Assembly (NCBI GenBank): GCA_963969395.1
Contig: OZ017795.1
Span: forward strand, 31,477,063-31,541,062
Direction of reading: 5' to 3'
Source of the DNA: Pseudoscleropodium purum
Taxonomy: Eukaryota; Streptophyta; Bryopsida; Hypnales; Brachytheciaceae
DNA: 64,000 nucleotides
The stretch's first letter is position 1. Each line of letters begins with the position of its first letter. This document shows positions 28,301 through 40,203 of this stretch, in pieces. Position numbers and translations under genes: made by a program. Below the pieces are notes generated by a model. It was not told the origin of the DNA, made no database searches, and worked only from the letters and a program-made list of their open reading frames with translations.

Positions 28301-28548
28301 TTATGGCACATCCATGGCAATTGGGAGGGGGTTCATTTTTTCCCTTACAGATCTAAAGGCAGAGGATTTATCAAGTGGAAAGGAGTGACAAGGCAGGGCT
28401 AACATGTAATCAATACATAGCAATAAGTTCCATTTTTCTGGCACATTGATGGCAATTGTTTCTTTTTCACTTTTTCCCTTCCATATCTAACGGCCAAGGT
28501 TTTTTCAGATAGAAGTGGGTAGCAAGGCATTGCTGGCTTGTAACCACA
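28301..28548. repeat. two-copy tandem duplication, unit about 137 bp
   Basis: The block beginning TGGCACATCCATGGCAATT (about 28303) recurs in diverged form from about 28440 (TGGCACATTGATGGCAATT). Both copies are followed by TTTTTCCCTT, an ATCTAA stretch, an AAGT/GAAAG segment, AAGGCA and a TAAC-rich end. The copies differ at many positions, so the duplication is old. Non-coding. Confidence 0.6.
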
Positions 28549-31500
28549 ATAGATGGTTTAATACTTTAAGAAAGTGTTGATGCTCTCATTGTTAAATTTT
28601 ATGCCTCTTCACAAATCAATTGAAAGTGCAATTTTGAACAATCATAAAACATTCATATGTTGAAGATAAATTTCATTTATGGTAATTTATAGAATCTTCT
28701 AAACACAATTGAAGCAAATCTATAAATAGTTTTGAAATTTTGACCATGTGGATATTTTCTACTCTAGATGTTAAATATTATCCTCTTTGATTTAAACTTT
28801 AAAAAAAAATTTGGAATGTATATTTTGTAATATATTTTTGTTTTATTCAAAGTAATTGAGCTTTAGGAATAGGAAATACTTTTCTAAATGTTAGACAATA
28901 TTGTGGATTTTTGCCCATTTCAACCAATAGTTTCAGTAAAGTAATAATGTAACATTGATAACCATTAGTCAACTTAAACTATATTATTCTACATGCCTTT
29001 TTGAAGGAAGTCAAAAGACAAATGGTTCAAATATTGATATTCTTTCCAATTGCATTCATAATTTCAAAAAACAATATTTTCAAGTAATGCTTGTGTCTTC
29101 AAGTTGGTGCATAAATCTCTAAAGAAATTCAATTGAATATCCTAATGTTGTCTACTTGAACAAATTAATGAACTTTTGAATCTTTTTTTATTTGACTGAA
29201 CAATAATTCTATAAATTTTTCAAGCAAATTTTTTTAAACTTTGGAAGTACTTCTTTGGAATTTTTTTTGTTTATCAAAAATCCATTAAGAAGTCAAAACT
29301 AATATTTTTGGTCAAAAATGTTTTATTTGTATGATGTTACCTTTTTTTAGTGCAATACCTTTTTCTCAGTTTGATTAAACAACTATAGAATTATGGAATA
29401 AAAGTGTTTATGGTATCAATCTAGGTGGCTAAATTTATTTATTATTTTGATAATTCAAACATAAATTCATTTAGATATTTCTTTAAAATGTATTGTGTTA
29501 AAATTTCAAATTAATAAACCTCTTGAAACTTTGAAAAATAATTATTCCACCTATTTTGCATCTTCTAAAAAACTATAGCAAAATGAATATGGAAAGTCTA
29601 AAATGTACTTCAATTACAAAAATATAATAAAAATAAAAATATAGAGCTACTATTACATTTGCATTTATTTTGTTTATGAAGGACTCAATATTTGTATACT
29701 TGGAGATTTGGAACTGCACTTAGAATACTCCAAGCATTTGCAAAAATGACAAGGAAATTAAGTGGTCTATTTAATTAAAAAAAACAATTGCTAAGATATC
29801 ATTTGGATGTAATTCTAATATTTTAAAGAGTAAAAGGTTTTATCACCTTAAATTCCATCAGGACTAGTTTCTTTGTAACTATCTTAAGATTTATGTGTAT
29901 AAATTTTGATAGATTTGTAGTTAATGCTATAAGTCTTGCACGTTCAATATAAATTTTTTGTTTTTGTACAAGCCTTTTAAATTGTGCCATTTACTAAAAG
30001 TTATACCTCGCTTTCAAAGTACACATGTGCCTACATTCATAGCATTGATTGCCATAAACTACAAATTTATCTACTCTGATATGTTTTTATATCACTCCAA
30101 ATAGGTTCATTGTCCGTGTCTTCCAATTTTTTCTTTTAGCTTGAATGAAAATGTTAATTTAGGCCTTTGTTCGCATAAATAATATTCCTTTGAAGTTTTC
30201 CATTCTTTGACCTTCTTGATATTTCTTACTAAGAAATGTAGCTACATTTTCTTGGACATAGTCATTTCTATTATCAAATAACTTTCAAAGCACTTCTATG
30301 CAATTTGTATATTATACTATTATTACATTCCATTGCTAAATTTGCAACATTGAATTTTATAGCAATAAATTCTCTCTTTAGATTCCAAAACGTGGATGAA
30401 AAGATTGAATAAGACAATGTCCATTTGCATGATGAATGACATTGTGACATATTTTTGTGACATTGTGCATTTATTATAGTAGATTTTCAAACCTAATCGT
30501 CTCGTACTTTGGCCATCATGGCTTGCTAATAATATACAAACCTCATTTTTGTTGTTCATTTGTTTTAGCCAAATTCTACCACATTTGCCATATAAAATAA
30601 TAATTAGACTCATTTATGTTTGATTCATATACTAGAAGAATACAATCTCTCATTTATGTTTTTGAAGATTTTTTGTATTAGAAGTTTATTTGTAAATGCT
30701 CTTTGGAAATGTAAACAAGTGGTATTCTACTTATCTACTAGTAATAGTGATGGCCACAACTTTCTTACTCCAATGATCACCTTCAAGATGAAATGCTTTA
30801 AAGTTTAAAAGAATCTTTTGGACTCAGCACAATAAAATTGAATTTTTTTTGTTATTTGTAAGAAAATAAGATTTTATATACACATACTTCTATCAAGGAA
30901 TTTCCATTTGTTTTATTGCAATCATTAAACTAGCACTACATTTAAATATGGACAAAACAACCTTCAAAAAAATCTCAATCCTAAAACAAGTCCTAAAACA
31001 ATTACACAATGGATTATCTTTTAGCATAGCTATATAGAAGAAGAAATGACTCTTTCTAAACTATAACAAGTTCCTTTTTTTTTAGAGAAGGGAGAATAGG
31101 AGAGATAAATTAGTTATAAGAAAACATTCCTTTTTCCTTTCCTTTTTTCTTTTAATTTCATGTTCTTTATGTTAGATTTTGCTAAAAGCCATTGAAACCT
31201 TTTAAAACATGTTGTATTAACAATTTTTAATATGCTTTAACAAAAGATTGTCACTTTAAATTTCTTGTTTCCTTCTTAACAAGATTCTAAAAGAACTTGT
31301 TAAAAAATTGTTAAACATTGTTCAGTATAACACTTCTTAACAAGTTTCCACACATTTCAACAAAATCTAACATGATGAATATCAAAAAAGAAGGAAATAT
31401 AGTTATGTTATAATTGAGGAGTGGTTTTGTGCTCATATGAGACATTTTTTCTTAAACATACGGCCTTCAAGAGTGTGAGATAATTTCTTTTAGTTGTGGA

Positions 31501-32107
31501 TACAAATAGTTTCTATGGTCTTACCAAGTCACTTTTCAATGTTTACTTTTTCCTCCACAAATAACTTATGGTACAAATTACTACTGTATTGAAGGTGAAA
31601 AACTACATGGTAGTTACTAAATTATTAACCATGACATGACTTGGCAGTTTTTGCACATGTGTCAAGTTAAGCAAAAATAACTATCTTGCATCTCCATGGT
31701 TTATGTTCAGGTGGGCACCCCAAAACCGACACTTTTTTGCTATGTGCCTAATTACTATTGGGGCTTTTTTTCATTTTTTAAAAGGTGCCAAAGTGGCTAT
31801 ATACAATTTTATAGTATTGTTTCAAATTTCAACATTCATCCACATATTGGATAGAAAATATTACATTAGTACATATCACATGTTCATAATTCTATTTTCA
31901 TTCACAATCTAGTGATTTTATCTAAGATTTTGTTTTATTCAAAGTTTGTTGTCGAAAAACTTCACAATTTGTTGTCATTTTTTAGTCAAATAATATTTCT
32001 TGGTGCAATCTAGCATCAAAAAGCCCCCCCAAATTCTTAGTTATTATTATTATTATGAGATCAATTACATTTCCATGTTTTTTTGTTAGCAAGTGAAAAG
32101 AGGTTCC
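28549..32107. other. AT-rich intergenic DNA
   Basis: No domain-bearing frame and no bounded element were recognised. The right edge is the 8-bp target site of the hAT element. Confidence 0.5.
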
Positions 32108-32115
32108 AATGTACC
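32108..32115. repeat. hAT target-site duplication, left copy
   Basis: AATGTACC lies immediately before the element's CAGGGTTGAC end and is repeated exactly at 41936-41943. Confidence 0.92.
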
Positions 32116-32129
32116 CAGGGTTGACATGA

Positions 32130-32275
32130 CGTCCAGACGCGGACGCTGTGTCCGTAGCGTCCACTGACATTCGCGGTCCCCGCGGACGCAGCGTCCGCCG
32201 GGACCGCCCCGTCCGCTTGTCACCTCGTCCACCCCGCCCGTCCGCCCCGTCCGCCCCGTCCGCTTTGACGGCCCT
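32130..32275. repeat. left subterminal GTCCG array
   Basis: A dense run of GTCCGC, GCGGAC and CCCGTCC words, very CpG-rich against the A/T-rich background, lies just inside the left terminus. In hAT elements repeated subterminal motifs are transposase binding sites; that role is inferred here. Confidence 0.75.
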
Positions 32276-32499
32276 ATTTCCCCCTCCCGCCTTACCCAAA
32301 CTGCCCCGCGGTCACTCCCTTAATCTTTAAACCATTAAATGTTAAATGAAGTGCAATGGTTCGCGATTTGTCATTAAAACAATGTCTCTTATAAGTTGAA
32401 AGATTATAAAGTTTGACCATGAGTCCATGATAGTTTTGAAACTATGAAAAAATTCCAATTCATTTTCAGAAAGCAAACTAAAAAAGTTTGTGACTTCAA

Positions 32500-32517
32500 A
32501 TATATATATATATATAC
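32500..32517. repeat. (TA)n microsatellite
   Basis: About nine TA units inside the hAT element, downstream of the kinase-like gene's stop codon. Confidence 0.9.
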
Positions 32518-32713
32518 TATTTAAAAAATCGAGATCAACACAAATACAAACATAATCAATATGGGCAAAATATATTGAATTTAATATAGAATACCATACA
32601 TTGTGCACATTTGGCTAATTGTACATATAATTTTTTTCATTCCAACTCTATATTTCTAAACTAATTTTTAATGCATATATAACCTATTCAACTACTACTT
32701 CTATACTACCAAT

Positions 32714-34207
32714 CTAATATAAATGGCAGAAATGTTCATCTGGCATCGGCCAACGATATGTATTAGAAAATTGCGTAATTACATGGGCCAAACTAGTATT
32801 TTCATCGTCAGTCTTCAAAGAAATGCGCTTCAAGTAAGTATAAAACACTTTTGCAAAGTCATGAAAGGCAAATTGTGTCGCACTAGGTGTTTTAAGTAGC
32901 ACGTTGAAATACGCCTTTGACATGTTGTTTCCATTCATCCGCCGAGCAATTTTTCGAATGGCATACTCTTCTGACTTACGTGAATACATCGGAATGACTT
33001 CCACATCTGCACGTGCTTTATGCAAATATGCAATACATGGATCCACCCACCATCTCCTCTGCAAAGTCTGTTTCATCTCATTTGCTGATGTGAATGTGTA
33101 CAAAGACTTCATTGGCTGAGAAGCTAAGGTGGTCATATCCCAATCGCAAACTCCAATGTACACACACGACTCATCCTCTAGAATATGCAATAAGATGTTG
33201 TCAGTAGAAAGATCATTGTGCAAATGTTCAGTAAGATGCACTGCATACATTATATGCATAAAGGCCCATATCAGCTCTGTGCGCTTCTTCCGATATCGCC
33301 CTAAACGGTGAGCTTTTACAACCTCCTCTTCGGTTGGATTCGTATACATCAAACGGATTTGAATGTTGTCTGGAAAGTCCTTATCCATATTCAACATTTG
33401 TCGAAGAGTTCCACCATTCCACCAATACGCATAACCTTCACACGTCGTTCCGTGCACTGCAGCAAACCGTATCACACCCGCGTATGGAATTTGAACAGCC
33501 ATTGATTCGTTTTGATATTCTAACTTTGCAAGATCGGGTCGAGTTTGGTGGTGAATGGATTTCTTTGCTGCAAATTCCCAATAAGGAAGTACTCCTGAAC
33601 ATCCTTCAATATGGACCTTTTGAATCGTTGCATATCCACCTCTCATCATTCTATCATCAACAGCAATCACGCGTGCTGTATCTGGAAGTGCTATTAGGTG
33701 CCGTTTGGTCCTTTCCGCTTCAGCAACTCCATCATTGATTTTCCACCAACCAATTGAACCAACTCGATTGTGCTTTTTGGCGAATGGAGCACATCGCCCC
33801 CTAAACAAGTCCGCTTTCAAAATCACTTTTTCAAACTGGGCGTCATTGGGTCGATATTCCTTGCCATATTTAACCAAAATGACTTTGGAATTCCACAAAG
33901 CATCATGAACCTTGTTCTCCAAACATTTGGTGAAGTGCATTTTATGCATTTCGTCATGTCACTTCGCCACATTCAATGCATCCAACAACATCTATGTCAT
34001 GTCTACCTTGAATTTAGACACGCACTCCTCTTGATATTTGATGTACTTATTGTCTAAAGACAATGTTGTTTCCGATTCATAAAATTGAACGATGCGCTCA
34101 ATCATGAATTTTTTGCATTCCTCCGAAGGACTTTGGTGAGCTACCTCCAAGTTTGATGGTCCCTCTCCATGTTTAAGCTTCGCAACCTACTTCTTCCCCT
34201 TCGTCAT
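32714..34207 (-). pseudogene. protein-kinase-like gene carried by the hAT element
   Basis: The frame from ATG 34207 to 32714 is 498 codons including the terminal stop and has three in-frame stops: TAG at 34189-34187, TAG at 33994-33992 and TGA at 33961-33959. The stretch from ATG 33949 is open for 411 residues. Within those 411 are the landmarks of a kinase fold: a glycine-rich loop GGYATIQKV (104-112), a beta-3 lysine candidate in WEFAAKK (124-130), a hinge-like YWWNGGTL (175-182), the catalytic loop HNDLSTDN (244-251, in place of HRDxxxxN) and DWD (269-271, in place of DFG). The order and spacing fit a protein kinase, though a small-molecule kinase of the same fold is possible. It lies wholly inside the transposon, opposite in orientation to the transposase, so it is cargo. 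Whether it came from the host or is an old component of this hAT lineage is unknown. Confidence 0.75.
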
Positions 34208-34394
34208 CGTGACAAATGAAACTGATATAGATGAAAATTTCTAATTTAAATGTGAATTTCACGCACAAATGTTAAAAAAATTGACAACAAGGGGGCCCCA
34301 ATAAACCACTCTTGCCTTGCCTCGGAAAGGAGCCAATGGAGGATGAACCACCAAGCTCTCCGCTCCACCTTGAATTTACAAGGGGCAAAGCAAA

Positions 34395-34790
34395 AGTGAC
34401 AATGCGGACGGCCCGTCCGCCCCATCGGACGGCCCTAAACCGTCCGCCCGATCGGATGGGCCAAGGGTGGCGAACGGATCGGACGGCCACGGGCGGACAA
34501 ATCTGGCGTCCGTCCGATCGGACGGTCCAGGGGGGGGGGGGCGAGGGGCGGACACATCGGTCGTACCGAGGCGGATGGGTATCGGGGCGAACGGAGCGGA
34601 CAGGGCGGATGAGTATCGGGGCGGACAGGGCGGACGCCGGATCGGATGGACAGGGCGGACGGAGGACAGGTATCGGGGCGGATGGGGTCTGGGTGGATGG
34701 GGCAGACGGGGCGAACAGGGCGGACGGCGGACAGGTATCGGGGCAGACGGGGGTCTGGGCGGATGGGGCGGACGGGGCGGTTTGACCCTA
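34395..34790. repeat. internal GGACGG/GGGGCGGA array upstream of the kinase-like gene
   Basis: About 400 bp of CpG-rich words (CGGACGG, TATCGGGGCGGA, GGGCGGAC), including a short tandem array of a GGTATCGGGGCGGA-type unit between about 34575 and 34755. It sits about 190 bp before the start of the kinase-like gene on its 5' side. Frames on both strands here encode only low-complexity Gly/Arg/Asp or Pro/Arg text and are not genes. Confidence 0.7.
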
Positions 34791-35109
34791 AAGCACTCCG
34801 ACGTCCATATTTTGCACGATAAACAGAGGTCTTCATGGCACTGTATAGTCCAACTAACTTTTCATTCATTCAATGTAAAATTTGAAATTAAAAAAGGTAG
34901 CCTTCCTTTATAACCGAATTTATGAATTCTTGGTAAATGATATTTTTGTATAAAGATATGAGCTAAAATGTGCAAAAATTCACGAAAGGATTGCGACGTT
35001 TAATATATGTACCCAAATATTCAAGTTGCATTGTGTATAAAGCAATTGTAAGAAGGTAGTTGAATAAAAATTCTACTATTAAATTGAATTAGTTGATGTC
35101 TAATCACTT

Positions 35110-35240
35110 AGTAAACCGCTAAATGTCCAAGTCTTTGCAAGTGTGTTTTGGCTATCGAAAAAGAGCATGGACTTATAGTTATCCCCAATGAAGCAAATTG
35201 TTCTTTTTTCAAAATCTAACGGTATAGATGTTTAACCCCT
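35110..35240. repeat. dispersed repeat, copy inside the hAT element
   Basis: It shares a long diverged match with 42288-42410 in the same orientation, including GCAAGTGTGTTTT versus CCAAGTGTGTTTT, ACTTATAGTTATCCC versus GCTTATAGTTATCCC, and a common TATAGATGTTTAA end. Confidence 0.7.
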
Positions 35241-35642
35241 AAAGTTCTTTTCACTAAAAACACTTCAAAACTGCCATTAGTAGTGCAAATACCAAGTCTT
35301 GGAAGAAAAATACTTTTGGGCATATGTAACCGTAGGATCTTGTAGTAAATTAGTTGGAAAAGATGTGGAAAAATTTTTAGACAAATCCACCATTTGGATT
35401 GTAAGATACTAGATATTGAGTGTTTTATTTAAGGGGGCTATTCAATTATGTCTATTAATGAACAATTGGTAGGCTAACAAACCTAACTTAGCATGTATTT
35501 TAATATTTGTTGCAATTGTTTTAGGAATATTATAACATAATACTATTATAATATTCTTATAAATGATATAGTACTAAATCATTTCAAAATCAACAACATT
35601 TGAACACAATCTGTCAATCTTGTCTTTCATATTCCTTTAATG

Positions 35643-35667
35643 ATATATATATATATATATATATATA
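35643..35667. repeat. (AT)n microsatellite
   Basis: About twelve uninterrupted AT units, followed by further imperfect AT-rich sequence. Confidence 0.9.
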
Positions 35668-37587
35668 AATATACATATATAAAATATATTAGATAAATCA
35701 ACATGAACAAATCAATGATTATATATTTCATAGATCTATTCTTCATCAATCAAATAAGAGTGCATGTGCAAATATAGACAAAGATGGTTTCTCTATTTGT
35801 TCCCAAAAATTAAATAAACAAATAGAGAAAGATATGAAGTGAATGTTACTTGGAGAATTGAAGGGAAAGAAATTGAAGTACTCAATTGCATTTTATTAAA
35901 TTGGAAAATTGCATGTGGATGGCATGAATTAATCTTCATAGATGCTAAACTCATACGAGTTGCATTTCAACATTTATGATTTATGCAATTGATTGAATTG
36001 AAAGCTCTTGTAATTACATTTTCAAATTTTCGATTCAATCATTCAAATTTGCAAGAGTGTTTTATGATAGATTTATAACTTTAAATGTGAAAGCATTCAA
36101 TGCCTTTATGCGTTTGTTCATCAATATATTAATTTTAAATAAATAATATTTTTTTTTATAACATATGCATAAACCATTGCATTAAAAAAAACAAAAACTA
36201 AGAGCCAAGCCAAATAGGCTGGTCAAATGAAAAGAACAAGAGAACAAGAGCCCTACGAGAAAGCAAAGGAAAAAAAAAAAATATCAAATGGATTCAAAAG
36301 AAAGAGCAAGATGCATTCTTGCAAGACCGTAGAATACATAATGATTTCAAAATCCAAACACAAATATATTTTCTATTTCAATTAGAGTAAAAAATGAACT
36401 ACCCTGCTCTCAAAGATTGTACAATGTACACGTTATACAAAATGAACATATAACAGAAAGAGTAGAAGACATCGTTTATCATGATTGAAAACTGAAATGA
36501 TTTTTTCTTTCTATGTAGAATATTTTATGAAATGTAACAATGTATTTAATTATCATAGTAATTGGTAGAAATCTTTGTGCAATACATAGAAACATTTTAT
36601 TCATGTGGAGTTTTTTCATTTATTTAGGATTAAAATTGAAGTATTATACTCTACAAAGTACAAACTGAAAACAATACCATATACCTAAGTTCAAAAGTTT
36701 TCAATTGTTTCGTGAATTCATTTTGAAAACTCAAATGAAGAAATATTTTATAATCAATATCTTGTTCATTTGAATCATTTCAAAATTCGAATTCCGAATT
36801 CAATTCCTATTTATAATAGAAATTATGTTTGTCAATTTTTTAGATCTTTAAACAATGAACCCTCTTTTTTAAAATTAATATTTAAAAACATCTGAAATAA
36901 GAATATTGGAACTACCCTTCAAAATAAATATAGCACATGTATAAGTGTATAATGTATTCTACTCAACCAACTCAAGTAACAAATTTTTCTATGTTTTTAA
37001 GGAAAAATATAGCCATACATGATTTGAAAGTTAAAACATTGATTCTTTTTCTTTGTTTTCAAATCTAATCAAAATTTCATTAAAAAATATGAAAGACTCG
37101 ATATTCATTTGAAGATTGTGATGCACTTCTAATTAGAAATCACAACCTTTCATTAAATATCATGAGGTTGAAATCCATTAAACTGTTATTCTAATTATGT
37201 ATTGAGGCCTTTTTTTAAAATTTCATTTGCTTACGATGAAAAAGGAATTGATTATTTCTGCAAAACATTTGATTTCCTAATGAACTTTAAAAAAATCCCC
37301 ACTGTCTTCAGATCTTTTCAAAACCTATTTAGAATGATAATATAAGTAAATAATCCAAACATATTCAACTTAACCACATTCCCCTCATTCGTAAAACAAT
37401 TTAGGGGAGAAAAGAAAAGGTTTAGGGTAATTAGGGTATAGGGTTTAGGATTTACATTTTTTTTAAAAATAAAATGATAAATCAATTACATTGATCCTCA
37501 TTTAGCAGTGATTATTAGGCTGTTTTTTTTGGAAATGTTACCGCTCTTTTTGAGTAATATCGGCCTCATAGGATATTCCAATGGACA

Positions 37588-37790
37588 ACTGGGCGGACGC
37601 CGTCGGCGGTCAGTGTTTAAGTGGGGCGGTCGGCATGTCCAAAGTGCGGACGGCGTCGGAAGGCGGACAGTGCGGACAGTCCTGTCCGACCGCCCTGTCC
37701 GCCGCGTCCGACCCGTCCGGCCTGTCCGCCCGCCCCATTTGGCCTGTCCGCCCATCCGCCCGTCCGCTTCAGCCCCGTCCAGGCCGTTGC
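37588..37790. repeat. internal GTCCG/CGGAC array upstream of the transposase
   Basis: A CpG-rich block of GCGGAC, TGTCCG and CCGTCCG words occupies about 200 bp, ending about 50 bp before the transposase TATA box. It matches the subterminal blocks and the block upstream of the kinase-like gene in word content. Confidence 0.7.
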
Positions 37791-37842
37791 TTGTTTTTGA
37801 ATGTAAACCCTAAAAATGAACCTTAAATATTCTGGAGGGGAC

Positions 37843-37848
37843 TATAAA
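37843..37848 (+). promoter_or_regulatory. probable TATA box of the transposase gene
   Basis: TATAAA sits in GGGGACTATAAATG, directly after the GTCCG array and a telobox-like AAACCCTAAAA string (about 37805-37815). It lies about 250 bp before the ATG at 38096, a plausible leader length. Inferred from position only. Confidence 0.5.
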
Positions 37849-38095
37849 TGTTAGAAGAGAAGCTTTTGTATTCACTCTCGAAAAACCGAACGCTAAGATT
37901 TCCAAGGGCTATGAGCTTCAATTTATTGTGTCTCTTGCTTGGTAATGCATAGTTTGGTGAACGGGGGGCTTTGATTTTCAAAGCTTTGTGTGACTAATTT
38001 CATTGATATTGTATACATTGTCACGTTGTGGATTTCAAATTTAAAACATTCTATTGGTTTCTTTTGAAATTGAGGTAAAACATACACTTGTCAAT

Positions 38096-40203
38096 ATGGT
38101 GGCCAAACCGACGGGGGATTTTTCTCCTTCATATAGTGTGCAAGAGGATGGTAAAGTAAAATGTAGGCTTTGCAAAGCGATCATGTCAAGGAGGCTCAAC
38201 CGTATGTTCAGCCACTTAGGCTATTCTGGGTCTGAAGGTGTACGTGATAAAGGGGTGAGCCTTTGTTTATGATTATCAATGGCAGTTCGAGATTTATTTC
38301 GGCATTGCGAAGGAGTTTTTCCAAAACGCGTTGTAATGGACAATGTGAATGGCAACTCTGGCCCTTCAGATGTCCAAGAGTTTTCGGTCGGAAAGGCTGT
38401 GTCGCATTCTGACCACGAAGACTCTTGTCCAACGTCCAAAGAATTGGTATCAATGCTATGTGCCACAACTGAAATGACTTTGAGTACGGAAGCTTCTAGT
38501 GAACGTGAAACCCTGAGGGCATCAAGTTCTAGGCCTCAAAGGCAAGGCAGCTTAGTGAATGGGTTTGAAGAAGGTCATAGACGCAAATTACATTCAGTGT
38601 GGGCAAATTTTTTTTATTCGGCGAACATACCATTTTCCATGGCTCGAAACCCAGCTTTTAAAGAAGCAATGAAGAAAACAGCTGCGTTCGGTAGGCCATA
38701 CATTCCTCCCTCATACCACGACCTTCGGTACAAATTGTTGAATGAGGCGAAGACCAACATTCAGACACAGTTGAATGCACGGACGGAAGATAGCATTCGA
38801 AAATTTGGAGCAACATTGTCCATTGATGGATGGAGCTCCATGATTAATCGACCTCTCATCAATGCCATGCTTGTATCATCCGCAGGTGAAGAATTTCTTA
38901 GATCTGTGGATACAAGTGGTTGTGAAAAAAATGCGGAGTACTTGGCAGTTGTGTTGGAAAAGTTCATTAAACAAGTGGGGTCCAAGAACGTCGTGTTAAT
39001 AACTACGGATAATGCTCCTGTGAATCCGTCCGCATGGGATGTAATATCTGCAAAATATCCTCATATTTTTTACCAAGGGTGCATGGTACATGCATTGAAT
39101 TTGTTGTTGAAGGATTGGGCTGCACAGAAATGGATTGCTTCCAAATTGGATAAAGGAGTTCTTGCAGCTAAATTTATCAAGAAGAGACATATATCACTAG
39201 CTCTATTGCGAAAGTATTCGCCAAATCTTGGTCTCTTGATGCCTGGGGATACAAGGTTCGCCTCTAAATTTATTATGATGGAGCGTTTGACAAAATTGAG
39301 AGGAGCATTGGAACAAACGGTGGTAGATCCGCAATGGGTTGAGTATGTACATACTCTCAAGAAGAAACGTGGAGCCAAAGTCCAACCAAAAGACTTGGCC
39401 TTAGCGGTGAAGAAATTTTTCTTGATGACCATTTTTGGAATCGGTCCATCAATTATGTGGAGATGGTTGAACCAATCATATGTGCACTCAACGATTTGGA
39501 TTCAAAATCACCATGCATGGGGAAGGTGTTGCATATCATGAGGAAGTTAGAGAAGTATGTGAACGGATTACAAAGTCCACCATTTTGTTTGCTAGAAGAA
39601 CTTGCAATTCCATTGGTACAGTTTTTTTATGCTCGAAGAAGAATGGTGAACAACGATCTCCAATCAGCCGCAACTTTTTTGAATCCATACCTTCTTCATG
39701 ACAAAGAGCTAGTAGATGATGCGGATGCAATGTCAGGATGTAAGAAAGTTTTGGAGAGAATATATCAATCGGATGAATATGCAGCAGTGGTGAAGGAATT
39801 TGTGGCTTTTCGACACAAGAAATCTCCATTCCACAATATGTTGAATCCGGGAAATCAAATGTTGTCCGCACATGCTTGGTGGGATTTTAAAGGTGTATAT
39901 GGCAAGTTTATAGCTCCATTAGCAAAGAGGATATTGGCTCAACCGGTGTCATCATCTTCATGTGAACGGAATTGGAGCAACTATTCTTTTGTTCACAACA
40001 AATCTCAAAATAAATTGAAGCCGAAGAGAGCAGCGGATTTGGTGTACGTGTATACCAATTCCAAAGTATTAAACGCATCAAAGAAAAAAGATGAAAAAAA
40101 ATGGTATAATGATAATGTGGATTCGATGGAATCAGAGGATTCAGATAGGCCGACGTTAGAAGAGGATGATGACGAGGATTTGGAAAGGACCTTTCACCTG
40201 TAG
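38096..40203 (+). pseudogene. hAT transposase with BED-like finger, DUF659 and dimerisation domain
   Basis: The start is ATG 38096, because the open frame further upstream begins with TTG. The N-terminus has a CRLC pair and a downstream His/Cys region of a BED-type zinc finger, followed by an in-frame TGA at 38270-38272. From 38279 the frame is open and carries the DUF659 signatures LSIDGWS (first catalytic Asp, codon at 38825), LITTDNA (second Asp) and CMVHALNLL, the CxxH pair of hAT enzymes. A one-base frameshift in the T-run near 39415-39421 moves the sense to the next frame, which continues LDDHFWNRS and the C-terminal dimerisation block with SSSCERNWS (about 39955-39980). In an active copy this protein would excise and reinsert the element. 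The one stop and one frameshift inactivate this copy. Confidence 0.88.

Larger units (their letters stand above)
34800..37560. other. AT-rich filler inside the hAT element
   Basis: No coding signature. It contains a long (AT)n run at 35643-35667 and a segment (35110-35240) homologous to 42288-42410 outside the element. It is probably older repeat DNA picked up by, or inserted into, the transposon. Confidence 0.55.

Noticed and set aside
33308..34057. Plus-strand open frames opposite the kinase-like gene
   Set aside because: They are shadows of the minus-strand coding sequence. The minus strand has the ordered kinase motifs.
34272..34913. Open frames of 70-157 codons on both strands in the hAT internal GC block
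   Set aside because: They encode only low-complexity Gly/Arg/Asp or Pro/Arg text produced by the GGACGG repeats.
37498..37826. Open frames across the GTCCG block before the transposase
   Set aside because: Translations are repeats of the DNA motif in different frames, not proteins.
39413..39424. Programmed frameshift site in the transposase
   Set aside because: The T-run does not form a canonical slippery heptamer in the correct phase, and the gene has other damage, so a decay indel is simpler.
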